DNA of 19,805 bases from Oscillospiraceae bacterium (lineage in GTDB: Bacteria; Bacillota; Clostridia; Oscillospirales; Acutalibacteraceae): contig DNIP01000158.1 of the NCBI GenBank assembly GCA_003499325.1, positions 1 through 19,805 on the forward strand, read 5' to 3'. Of this stretch, positions 1 to 8,363 are shown one piece after another. Both the position numbers and the translations under genes were made by a program. The notes under the pieces are model-generated. The model was not told the origin of the DNA. It did no database searches and saw nothing but the letters and a program-made list of their open reading frames with translations. Positions within the stretch are counted from its first letter, which is position 1, and the number at the start of each line of letters is the position of its first letter.

Positions 1-2
1 CC

Positions 3-695
3 TATAATGAAAACGTTTACGTCGTTATCCTCGATGAGATGAACATCGCCCGCGTCGAGTATTACTTCGCCGAGATGCTGTCCATCCTAGAAATGCCGGC
101 ACACGATGAGTGGATCGTCGAGATCGTCGCGGCTCCCTGGCCGGATGATCCGAAGCATCTGGATCACGGTAAGCTGACCATCCCCGATAACATCTGGTAC
201 GTCGGTACCGCGAACAACGATGACTCCACCTTCGCTATCACCGATAAGGTATATGACCGTGCGATGCCCATCGATATCAACACCAAGGGTAAGCCCTTCG
301 ACGCGCCCGATACACCGCCGTGTCATATCAACTATAAGCACTTCACCAAGCTGCTGGATGACGCGGTTAAGGCGAATCCCATCAGCGAGGAGAACCTGAA
401 GAAGATCGAGATCCTCGACGATTACGTCATCGAGCACTTCCGTGTTGCTTTCGGTAACCGTGTTATGAAGCAGATCAACTCCTTCGTACCCGCGTTCGTT
501 GGCTGCGGCGGTACCGAGATTGACGGCATCGACTACGCGCTGTGCAAGAAGGTATTCCGTAAGTTCGAGGCACTGAACATTTCTTACATCCGCGACGAGA
601 TCGACGGTCTGGTTCAGCAGCTCGATCAGCTCTTTGGCAGAGAGAACATGAACGAATGTAAAGAGTATGTCCGCATGCTCCAGAAGATGACCTGA
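3..695 (+). CDS. McrB-like AAA+ ATPase, C-terminal part (5' end outside window)
   Basis: The reading frame is open from position 3, so the gene begins upstream and only its C-terminal 230 residues are visible; the ATG at 39 lies inside the Walker B motif and cannot be the true start. Visible motifs are a Walker B (VVILDEMN, bases 21-44) followed by AR-EYYF, a sensor-1-like strand (IWYVGTANNDDST, from base 192) and a candidate arginine finger in DKVYDRAM (Arg codon at 258). This arrangement is typical of the McrB/MoxR-like AAA+ branch, whose members form nucleotide-driven hexamers that act on a partner protein. The Walker A and any N-terminal recognition domain lie outside the window. The tail after base 330 is mainly helical. 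The next gene encodes a coiled-coil protein with a DUF2357-like region, and McrB-like ATPases are often next to such proteins. The AAA+ assignment is firm; the biological role (restriction/defence or remodelling) is not shown. Confidence 0.86.
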   Translation, partial: YNENVYVVILDEMNIARVEYYFAEMLSILEMPAHDEWIVEIVAAPWPDDPKHLDHGKLTIPDNIWYVGTANNDDSTFAITDKVYDRAMPIDINTKGKPFDAPDTPPCHINYKHFTKLLDDAVKANPISEENLKKIEILDDYVIEHFRVAFGNRVMKQINSFVPAFVGCGGTEIDGIDYALCKKVFRKFEALNISYIRDEIDGLVQQLDQLFGRENMNECKEYVRMLQKMT

Positions 696-710
696 TAAAA
701 ACGATCATAT

Positions 711-767
711 GCCTCCTTTTTCTAAGGGAGGTGGCACGAAGTGCCGGAGGGTTGCTTAAAAAAGCAA
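711..767. repeat. Intergenic hairpin repeat downstream of the AAA+ gene
   Basis: Three small inverted repeats follow each other: CCTCC (712-716) with GGAGG around 728-732, GGCAC (733-737) with GTGCC (741-745) around a GAA loop, and TTGCTT (752-757) with AAGCAA (762-767). The order 'AAGGGAGGTGGCAC...GTGCCGGAGGGTTG' resembles a hairpin repeat scattered between genes in many Clostridia, recognised here from memory only. It begins 16 bases after the ATPase stop codon and could weaken or end transcription, but no long T run follows a strong stem. Confidence 0.5.
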
Positions 768-785
768 TCTCAACATAATAATGTA

Positions 786-902
786 GGGGAGGGGCTTGAG
801 GAGTTGTCCAAATCTATGATTTGGCATACAACTCCCATGCAACAGTGCTCCAAGAACAGACGGAGTCTGTGATTGGCTAAGCGCCACTGCTTGCTCCTCC
901 CG
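786..902. other. Structured intergenic element, possible three-way-junction RNA
   Basis: A closing stem can form between GGGAGGGGC (787-795) and GCTCCTCCC (893-901), nine pairs including one G-U. It encloses two arms. Arm 1 pairs GGAGTTGT (800-807) and CCAAATC (808-814) with GATTTGG (818-824) and ACAACTCC (828-835), leaving a three-base loop (815-817) and a CAT bulge (825-827). Arm 2 pairs CAGTG (843-847) with CACTG (885-889), CCAA (850-853) with TTGG (873-876), and ACAGAC (856-861) with GTCTGT (865-870) around a GGA loop. The interior is flanked by direct repeats GCTTG (794-798 and 889-893), as if a 90-base hairpin unit had entered the loop of a simple GC hairpin. It ends 44 bases before the coiled-coil gene, so it could be a leader RNA, but it may equally be a remnant of a small mobile repeat. 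It matches no RNA family I can name. Confidence 0.5.
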
Positions 903-945
903 CACCGATACACTAATCCGACCCTGACATAAAGGAGTGAGACCC

Positions 946-3363
946 ATGATTGATTATAGCAGATACTATAGAGTATATGCCGAGATGAAAGACACCCTCG
1001 ACGGTGACTATGCGCGCGAGTACCTGACTTCTGCTTTGGCGGACGCTGATAAAGGCAATGATGAGCTCTCCGGTAACGCGTACAACCGTGTTATCGACAT
1101 GGAATGGGTCGAGATGATTGAGGGCAAGCTGCCCTATATCGAGAAAGCGATCGATGAACAGCGCAAGTTCATCGAGGAGTATAAGGAAGTTGACCGAATC
1201 GATAAGGTCAAGCAGGTCGGCAAGGACGCTGTCCAGCACTTGACGCAGCACGCCAACCTGATCATGGCGATTGAGGATGACGGCAGCGTTATCCCCGAGA
1301 GATTGCTCAATACGCATCGTGAGGACAGCTTTGCAACTTATGAAAACCGCTTTCTCCACACGTTGATCCATAACTGTATCATGTTCGTTGAAGCTCGTTT
1401 CCGCGCGCTTCAGGACGCTCCTAATGATTCCTCGAGTAAGATGAACATGGAGCGCGAGATCAGGATCGGTCATGAGAAATTCGGCTTCAGCCTTGAACAT
1501 CATGCCGAAAAACATGAGCGCGATAAGATTGATAGGGATGAAGATCTCTCCAGCTTAACCGACTACGAGCGTATTGAGCGTATCCGTATGACGTTGGATG
1601 ATTTCTGTAATACCGATCTGATTAAGTCGCTCAATGGCTGTATCAAGGTAAAATCTCCCATTAATAAAACGAACTGCATCAAGCAGGATCCCGCGTTTAA
1701 GCAGTGCTATGACCTCTGGGTATTCATAGAGGCGTACCGCAAGACCGGTTATGTATTAGAGAAAAACATCTTTGAAGGCCAGATGCCCGAGGATGTTCAA
1801 AAAGATATGTACGACGTGATGGCGTTCCAGCATTTCGTCGCTACCATCAACACCAACTCCGCTCTTCGTGAGAAGCTCCATGCAGAGTATGAAGCGGAGA
1901 ATGCGCGCCGTGCCGCCGAGGCGAATAAGCCCGAGGAGGAAATGGCGCGGTATATCGAGGATAAGATCTATGAAGCCCGCCGCGAGGAAATGGCGCTTCG
2001 ACTCAAAGAGGTTCGTGAGCGAGAGGTCATTATCTCTAAGCTGACCGCCGAACTCGAACAGGCAAAAGAGCAGATCCGTGTCCGCGATATCAAGATCAAG
2101 GAACTCGAATCCGTCATTGCCGCTCTTAAGAAAGAGCTTGAAAATCTCCGCGAGGAGCTCCGTAAGGCGCAGGTTCGTATCATGGATCTCGAGAAAGAGG
2201 TCGAAGAGCTTAAAGCGCGTATCGCTGAGCTTGAGGCGAAGATCGCCGAACTCGAAGCTACCATTCGCGAGTTAGAGGCACAGATCGCGGCACACCTTGC
2301 GACGATTGCCGCCTTGGAAGGCACGATCGCCGAGCTGCAGGAGCAGATCAAGAAGCTGAATACCGAGATTGACGGACTCAAGGCTCGTATCGAAGAGCTC
2401 AACGGCGTGATTGCCGAGCAGAAGCAGACCATCGCCGAGCGTGACGCGACGATCGCGGAGCAGCAGGGCGAGATCGGCAAGCTGAATACACAGGTCGGCA
2501 CGCTGACCAATACAATCGGCAATCTGAGCGCTGAGAACTCCGAGCTTAAGATGACGATCGATGACAACAACCGCACGATCGCCGAACAGGCTGATGACAT
2601 AGCCGCCAAGGCAGCATCCTTATCCGCTGCGAATGACGCTAACGAAAAGCTGACAGGCAAGTACAATAGCTTGAAGAATGATTATGATGCGGCTGTTGAG
2701 AAATACTCCAATTACCAGCGCGAGATGGATGATCTCAATCGTGTGATCAATGAAGGCAACGATGAGAAGAAAGAGCTCGAGCATCAGATCCGCGTTCACC
2801 TCAATACGATTTCCGCGAAGAATGCGATCATTGCAACGCTGAATGATGAAAAGTCCGCACTGAGCGAACGCATCGGCGGCGTTGACGCTGTCGAACAGCA
2901 GGCGAAGCGCGATATCATGGCGGCGCGCGAACAGGTTTCCGAGATCGAGACCAAGAACGTCGCGCTGAACAACTCCCTGCGTACCCAGATCGCCGCGATG
3001 AAATTCCGTGACGATCAGATCGCGGAGCTGCAGGCGCAGCTCGAGACTGCCGAGCTGACCAAGCAGGCTGAAATCAAGGCGATCCGCGAAAAGTATGAGA
3101 AGCAGATCGCCGACATCCAGTCACAGTACGAGGTCAAGATCGACACTCTCGAGAACGAAAAGGTTGCCGCGTGCACCTTCTCCGACGACCAGAAATACAC
3201 CATCCGCCTCAACGCCGAGAAGAGGGCGATCCAGAAGGATTACGACGTCAAGCTCGCCGACGCTACCAAAAAGGCAAAGAAATTTGTCAAGAAAGCGCGC
3301 GTACTGGTCGACGATAAGCCCGAGGCGCTTCTCAATCTCCCCGAGGCAAAGAATTATAAATAA
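946..3363 (+). CDS. DUF2357-like protein with very long coiled coil, partner of the AAA+ ATPase
   Basis: The ATG at 946 is chosen because AAAGGAG (931-937) lies eight bases upstream; a GTG at 937 overlaps that ribosome site. The 805-residue product has no signal peptide or membrane segment and should be cytosolic. Residues 1 to about 310 are globular and hold 'HREDSFATYENRFLHTLI' and 'KTNCIKQDPAFKQCYDLW', which resemble conserved parts of DUF2357 proteins found beside McrB-like ATPases (recalled, not searched). From about residue 330 to 770 the chain is almost unbroken heptads (for example IAELEAKIAELEATIRELEA), then a basic tail. Members of this group that I know carry a PD-(D/E)XK nuclease at the C-terminus; none is visible here, so this one may be a scaffold or sensor and not the nuclease. 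It follows the ATPase gene after a 250-base structured gap. Only 40 bases separate it from the first exported protein, with no visible terminator, implying co-transcription. Confidence 0.75.
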   Translation: MIDYSRYYRVYAEMKDTLDGDYAREYLTSALADADKGNDELSGNAYNRVIDMEWVEMIEGKLPYIEKAIDEQRKFIEEYKEVDRIDKVKQVGKDAVQHLTQHANLIMAIEDDGSVIPERLLNTHREDSFATYENRFLHTLIHNCIMFVEARFRALQDAPNDSSSKMNMEREIRIGHEKFGFSLEHHAEKHERDKIDRDEDLSSLTDYERIERIRMTLDDFCNTDLIKSLNGCIKVKSPINKTNCIKQDPAFKQCYDLWVFIEAYRKTGYVLEKNIFEGQMPEDVQKDMYDVMAFQHFVATINTNSALREKLHAEYEAENARRAAEANKPEEEMARYIEDKIYEARREEMALRLKEVREREVIISKLTAELEQAKEQIRVRDIKIKELESVIAALKKELENLREELRKAQVRIMDLEKEVEELKARIAELEAKIAELEATIRELEAQIAAHLATIAALEGTIAELQEQIKKLNTEIDGLKARIEELNGVIAEQKQTIAERDATIAEQQGEIGKLNTQVGTLTNTIGNLSAENSELKMTIDDNNRTIAEQADDIAAKAASLSAANDANEKLTGKYNSLKNDYDAAVEKYSNYQREMDDLNRVINEGNDEKKELEHQIRVHLNTISAKNAIIATLNDEKSALSERIGGVDAVEQQAKRDIMAAREQVSEIETKNVALNNSLRTQIAAMKFRDDQIAELQAQLETAELTKQAEIKAIREKYEKQIADIQSQYEVKIDTLENEKVAACTFSDDQKYTIRLNAEKRAIQKDYDVKLADATKKAKKFVKKARVLVDDKPEALLNLPEAKNYK

Positions 3364-3403
3364 TTCGGAATCAATCAGATCACGATAAGAAAGGAGCAAT
3401 ACG

Positions 3404-4585
3404 ATGAACAGCCAAAAACAAAACCGCCATTCCCTGATGGCGAAGGGTATCATGGTATTGCTCGCTCTATTGGTTCTTGTTTTTATTATCACATTTGCGT
3501 GGTTCACGCCGCCTGAGGAGATCAATGAAGCTCATGGCATCAGCATGAAGACAAAGTCGGGTTCCGATTTTGAATACGCGATCGGCTTCAAGACATCTCA
3601 GACTTTCGGCGAATATCTTGTCACTGATTTTACGAACAGTGACAAATCCCAGTGGGACGTCGAGAATTTGACGGTGCCCGGTAAAACGAATGAGGGTACA
3701 CCGATCAAATATAATCTTCTGTATGATTATCAACCGATCGATCTCACCGGCAACGGTTACACACTGATCCGTCCCGCGATGGATTACGGTAACTGGAAGA
3801 TCAAATCCGGTACCAACGATTATTCTATCGCCGAGGCAAACACTCAGTATATTTCGTTTGATTTGATTCTTCGCAGTAAATCTGCGACGACGCTTTCACT
3901 GGGTCCGAACTCCTATGCGATCGGCGCAAGCGAGGTTGATGGAACAACAGCGAAGCCCGACGGCTCTATGCTGACCGGCACCGGTGTTGACAGAATATCC
4001 GATTACGGCAGTTTTTCCCGTGACGCGATCGTCGGCGCTGTACGCGTTGCGTTCCTCGGATTTGACGATACGCTGACGGCTGAAAGTTACATCGCAGGCA
4101 CGCAGGATGACAAATTGAATCATACGCCCTCTCTGCTGTGGGTACCCCGTCCGGATCTCTATCTCAACAATAACGGTAATGATCTGAGTACATCCGGCTG
4201 GTCGCTGAACACCGGCGTTACCTCCGGTCAGACCTTCAATTTGAACAGCCAGGCAATGAAGGATACTGCATACAGCACCTATCAGCATCAGTATTATAAT
4301 GTTTTTAATGCGGGCTATAATGACACTGTCAAAGTTGTCAAGGATGAAAGCGACTATGTCCATGTTTCTTCCAAAGATACCGAAGGAAATGAATACCATC
4401 TGAACGACACGGTTGAACTGATTCATTTGGATAAGCCGATGACGGTACACGAAAACAACGAGGACGTTACCTATTATTACGGTAAGGTTCGTGTACGCAT
4501 CTGGGTAGAAGGTACCGATACAGAGTCGCGTCGCGCCTTATCAAAAGGTAAATTCAAGTTCAACTTTGACTTGACCACTAACTGA
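3404..4585 (+). CDS. SipW-type exported protein 1 (TasA-like), 393 aa
   Basis: AAAGGAG (3390-3396) sits seven bases before the ATG. The N-terminus is basic (residues 1-15), then hydrophobic (about 16-30), then T30-F31-A32 before W33-F34, the small-x-small site expected for a SipW-type signal peptidase. The remainder looks like one beta-rich domain with 'YISFDLILRSK...TTLSLGPNSY' and, near the C-terminus, 'VRVRIWVEGTDTESRRAL...KFNFDL'. The IW-EGTD strand also appears in the next two proteins, so the three are related. No cysteines, sortase signal or carbohydrate-binding module is obvious. The plan is that of TasA/camelysin-like fibre subunits of Gram-positive bacteria, and the smaller size suggests a main structural subunit beside the larger modular partners. 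That role is inference; export and family membership are well supported. No promoter is visible in the gap before it. Confidence 0.78.
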   Translation: MNSQKQNRHSLMAKGIMVLLALLVLVFIITFAWFTPPEEINEAHGISMKTKSGSDFEYAIGFKTSQTFGEYLVTDFTNSDKSQWDVENLTVPGKTNEGTPIKYNLLYDYQPIDLTGNGYTLIRPAMDYGNWKIKSGTNDYSIAEANTQYISFDLILRSKSATTLSLGPNSYAIGASEVDGTTAKPDGSMLTGTGVDRISDYGSFSRDAIVGAVRVAFLGFDDTLTAESYIAGTQDDKLNHTPSLLWVPRPDLYLNNNGNDLSTSGWSLNTGVTSGQTFNLNSQAMKDTAYSTYQHQYYNVFNAGYNDTVKVVKDESDYVHVSSKDTEGNEYHLNDTVELIHLDKPMTVHENNEDVTYYYGKVRVRIWVEGTDTESRRALSKGKFKFNFDLTTN

Positions 4586-4648
4586 TATTCCCGATGGATT
4601 CAGATTAGCAGTTTTGGCTGCTGAAACCGATTAATTGGAGCAAGATTT

Positions 4649-7600
4649 ATGAGTAGAAATTCTAAGAAGAAAAAATCTACAAGTAAATATCGCGATTTTA
4701 AAGTATCCCCGCTGATTGCCGTTACGGCAATTATCGAGGTGTTGGTTCTTATTGTTGTTTCCACCTATTCATGGTTCTATCTGAGCGAGAACAAAGACGT
4801 CAATATCGGAACTGTTTCCGTAGACGCGGATTCCGGTTTGGATATTGACTTCAAGTACGCGAGAGAAGAGGACTATATCAATATCTGGAACTACATCGAT
4901 AAGGACTTTAAATTTGAGCCGGTCACCTCTCTCGACGGAAGAAATGTCTATGTTCCTACCTCCGGCACATTTGATAACACCAACACCTCTAACATGGTTT
5001 TCCGCGAGGGTACGGTCAACGATATCAACTCCAAGTATATCAACATTGATTTTGAATTGACCAATACGACCAACTATGACATGAAGGTCTTTTTGAACAA
5101 CAACTCTTACTTCAATGTTAAGCATGGCAACAATAAGGACGAGAGCCGCGCGCTGCGTATGGCCTTCTATCCGAACGACGCCAGCACCGGTAAGGTCACC
5201 TCTCAGCTGATCGGTACTTCCTCCGACTATTCCGGTCAGGAGGATACGGGCAGCTCAACAAACAAAAAGACCGTTTATTTTGATAACACCACATGGTCGG
5301 GCGGTCATGCTTCCAAGACATGGGATAAGGTATACGCCTATATCTGGAACAGCTCCAACAAAGAGTACGCCGCGTGGCCGGGCGTTGAAATGTCACAGAC
5401 CAGCGGACCGATCTACTCTTGGTCGTTCAACGATGACGGTTCTAACTATAACAAGATCATCTTCAACAGCGGCGTCGGCAACCAGACCGGCGACCTGAAT
5501 TTGACAAATGGTAATGTGTATACTGCCTCAGGTAGCAGCACATCGTTCAATCCCAATACGGTTTATTTTGTCAAGCCGGAGAGTTGGGAGCATGTATATG
5601 TCCACGCTTGGCGCGGCTCTGATTCCTCTCCTGAATACTATACATCTTGGGATAGCAGCGGCGACGTCAGCGGACTGGATGAAATGAAATCCGTCGGTTC
5701 GGGTATCTATTCCTATACCTACTCCGGTGAGGTTACCCGAATGCTGTTCACGAACGGTACCTACGGCGGCACCAACCAGACAGTAAACTTTACGCCCGTA
5801 AATGATAAGATTTATTATATCAACGGAACAAACGGCGGAAAGTATGATGTCGCTACTTATTCAAAGAATTATTCAACACCTATCACGAACAAGACCATCT
5901 ATTTCTACAACTCCTTGGGTTGGGATATTCCTTATGTCAACGCGACCATCGGCACCACGACCATCAGCCTGCCGATGACCACCTTGAACGGTAATGTCTA
6001 TTATATCAACCTTCCCGAGATCTACAGCAGTATTTATTTCAGAAACAAAGCAAACACATATCAAACCTATTCGATCCCCGGCAACACCGATGGCGTAACG
6101 CTGCAGGCAGGTTATGTATATCGTCCTCTTAACGACAAGGACGGTAGCGGAAACTACAAGATGAACGCCTTTAAATATGCCGACTATACTTCAGAAAACG
6201 GCTACGCGGTCATCTCTCCCGGTGTTTCCGCCGGATTCCAGCGCACCTATACGCCTGTCGTTAAGATCAACAATGAGTCGGGCGCCGCGGCAGAGGTTAT
6301 CCCCGCGTTCTCCAACTCGATCGATAATTACATCTTCGGTAACAAGGCGGGAGATAACGGCACCAGCCAGACGGTATTTGAGATCGGCGCTAAGCACATG
6401 GTCTCTCTCTCGATGGTCATTTGGCTCGAGGGCACCGATCCTGCTTGTACCGCTGAGGCATACGCGGGCAACAATATCGAGATGCGCCTTGAGTTCGCGT
6501 CATCCTACCTTGATACTTCAGTTAATCCTCCGGAACAGCACAACGTCAATACCTACGGTTCCGATACCTATAAGTATAAATTCTACGACAAGACCCGCGA
6601 GGTCTGGACGTCCGACCGTCAGGCGACCGAATCCGGCATCACCGTCGCTCCGGTTATGCAGCTTTACGATAACACGGTACAGAGAGGCTATTTGATGAGC
6701 CCCGAGTCCTATGTGACGGTAGACGGTAAGCAAAAGGTAAGTTGCTGGTCGGTCGACGCTCCGCAGAATATCGCCCTGTGGGGTCACGACATCATCTTCC
6801 GACGCGTTAATCCGTATGATGAGGATGAGGTATGGAACTATTGGCATGCGGGACGTGTCGCCGGCGCGGAAAACGATCCCGTTTATACCGATCGTAAAAC
6901 GCCTAAGACCTCTGAACAGACCGTATATAGCATCGCTACCTCCGGTACGACAGATACCATCAGCTTCACTGCGTTCGCCGACGGTTCTCCCACAGAGGAA
7001 ATGCTTAGAGCAAACGGTAATACCACCGATGAGTTGAGAGTCGGCGTTCCTGCCGTATCCTGCGGCGGCTTATGGGGCAATCATCAGGTTCGCACCCTGA
7101 CGGTCGTCGACGGCTTGAACGGTCATACGATCCAGAACGACGGCGCTATTATGACAATGTCATATAAATACCGTTACACAGGCGGCGGAAAAAACCGTGA
7201 TGTCACGATCGAGTATAAGGCGTCCGGTCCGAGCAATACGATTTTCTATTATTTCGTAATTCCTAACGTAGCCTATACCGCAAAAGAGCCCGGCACATCA
7301 AACGTAGGTCTTCCGATCCGTTATAAGCGCTACACAGGCTTCGACAGCGGTTACGCGATCAACTCAGAACTCAACGATGAGTTGAAGCTCGCTAAGATCG
7401 AAGGGACTGTCTATGCGATCGACGCCGGTAAGCCTAAGGGCGATTACTATGAGATCAGCAAGAGAAGCGACGGCGTAGCGGATAACCATTGGGGCTCCGA
7501 CATGCTCTATGTCGAAACAACCGCTACCACCAGCAGTTATTGCTTCTCCGGTAATGATAAGGGATCGGGCAAGAACAAGCTTTTGCAGGTCCACTATTAC

Positions 7601-8323
7601 AACGGTAATCCCGGTACAAACAGCGTATATTCCTATCTATATGCAGTAGATGACGGAACGATCAAAGGCAGCGCTGTCACAGCTTTTGTATCCGTCGTTC
7701 CAAATGACAGACGATATACCGGTTATCGCGTCGAGTGCGTCGACTGGGATGATCCGACAAACAGTCATAAAAAATTCTTTACCGACGGTCATGAGATCAA
7801 GAGAGATTTGACTGAGACAATCACCGCGACGAACGGTGATTCCGGTTCGGCGACGACGTTCTATCGCAACTACCTGAATAATCAGAATATCTGCAAACTT
7901 GACTGGTTCAGAGATATTTGGATCTCATTCCAGACAAATAACGCCGCGCTTGATAACCGTAATGGCGGCAACGGCGGATTACCTGCCATGTATCTGTATA
8001 ATTCCGGTACATCAGATAAGTATAACTGGCCGGGCGAACAGATGAATTGGCAGAGTGATGTTGGTAATAGCATCAAGAAATATGGTTCTCGCACGAACTT
8101 CAATGTTATTAAGTATAATACTGCTATCTTCAATAACAATATGCAGAACGGAGCCACACAGACCGCTGCCGTAACGCTTGACCTTTGCAGCAGAGGTAAT
8201 ATCTATGAATGCCATACTGCCGGAGGGACAGTGAATTGCGTAAGTTATGATGACAGCGCTAATAACGTTATCGAATCCAATACTTGGGCAACGTCCAACG
8301 CGCACTTTGCTCCCAGAACCTAA
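4649..8323 (+). CDS. Large SipW-type exported protein 2 with starch-binding-like (CBM26) modules, 1224 aa
   Basis: TTGGAG (4635-4640) precedes the ATG by eight bases. Residues 1-20 are strongly basic, 21-38 hydrophobic with a buried Glu30, and T39-Y40-S41 precedes W42-F43 as the likely cleavage site. A TasA-like region follows (to about 200). Module 1 (about 207-295) has the family 26 starch-binding pattern: KTVYFDN...W, VYAYIWN, AWPGVEM, YSW, KIIFNSG, QTGDL, GNVY. Module 2 (about 304-400: VYFVKPESW, VYVHAW, QTVNF) and module 3 (about 415-494: TIYFYNSLGWD, YVNAT, YFRN) are divergent copies. 'MVIWLEGTDPACTAEAY' (about residue 591) matches the IW-EGTD strand of its neighbours. The middle 600 to 1080 is unrecognised and beta-rich. 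Residues 1087-1190 look like a further module (WPGEQM, AIFNNN, QTAAVTLDL). No sortase signal is present. It is probably the starch-contacting member of the surface assembly; starch binding is inferred from motifs. Confidence 0.82.
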   Translation: MSRNSKKKKSTSKYRDFKVSPLIAVTAIIEVLVLIVVSTYSWFYLSENKDVNIGTVSVDADSGLDIDFKYAREEDYINIWNYIDKDFKFEPVTSLDGRNVYVPTSGTFDNTNTSNMVFREGTVNDINSKYINIDFELTNTTNYDMKVFLNNNSYFNVKHGNNKDESRALRMAFYPNDASTGKVTSQLIGTSSDYSGQEDTGSSTNKKTVYFDNTTWSGGHASKTWDKVYAYIWNSSNKEYAAWPGVEMSQTSGPIYSWSFNDDGSNYNKIIFNSGVGNQTGDLNLTNGNVYTASGSSTSFNPNTVYFVKPESWEHVYVHAWRGSDSSPEYYTSWDSSGDVSGLDEMKSVGSGIYSYTYSGEVTRMLFTNGTYGGTNQTVNFTPVNDKIYYINGTNGGKYDVATYSKNYSTPITNKTIYFYNSLGWDIPYVNATIGTTTISLPMTTLNGNVYYINLPEIYSSIYFRNKANTYQTYSIPGNTDGVTLQAGYVYRPLNDKDGSGNYKMNAFKYADYTSENGYAVISPGVSAGFQRTYTPVVKINNESGAAAEVIPAFSNSIDNYIFGNKAGDNGTSQTVFEIGAKHMVSLSMVIWLEGTDPACTAEAYAGNNIEMRLEFASSYLDTSVNPPEQHNVNTYGSDTYKYKFYDKTREVWTSDRQATESGITVAPVMQLYDNTVQRGYLMSPESYVTVDGKQKVSCWSVDAPQNIALWGHDIIFRRVNPYDEDEVWNYWHAGRVAGAENDPVYTDRKTPKTSEQTVYSIATSGTTDTISFTAFADGSPTEEMLRANGNTTDELRVGVPAVSCGGLWGNHQVRTLTVVDGLNGHTIQNDGAIMTMSYKYRYTGGGKNRDVTIEYKASGPSNTIFYYFVIPNVAYTAKEPGTSNVGLPIRYKRYTGFDSGYAINSELNDELKLAKIEGTVYAIDAGKPKGDYYEISKRSDGVADNHWGSDMLYVETTATTSSYCFSGNDKGSGKNKLLQVHYYNGNPGTNSVYSYLYAVDDGTIKGSAVTAFVSVVPNDRRYTGYRVECVDWDDPTNSHKKFFTDGHEIKRDLTETITATNGDSGSATTFYRNYLNNQNICKLDWFRDIWISFQTNNAALDNRNGGNGGLPAMYLYNSGTSDKYNWPGEQMNWQSDVGNSIKKYGSRTNFNVIKYNTAIFNNNMQNGATQTAAVTLDLCSRGNIYECHTAGGTVNCVSYDDSANNVIESNTWATSNAHFAPRT

Positions 8324-8363
8324 AACAACAAATTTAATCTCATAAAGAAAGGTGGTGCCGCAA

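Noticed and set aside
786..902. tRNA or known riboswitch in the structured gap
   Set aside because: There is no tRNA-like anticodon or TPsiC arm and no CCA-compatible acceptor stem, and no riboswitch core I recognise.
1968..2666. Serine-rich open frame on the - strand within the coiled-coil gene
   Set aside because: It is the reverse complement of repeated Glu/Ala/Leu heptad codons, which read as Ser-rich on the other strand.
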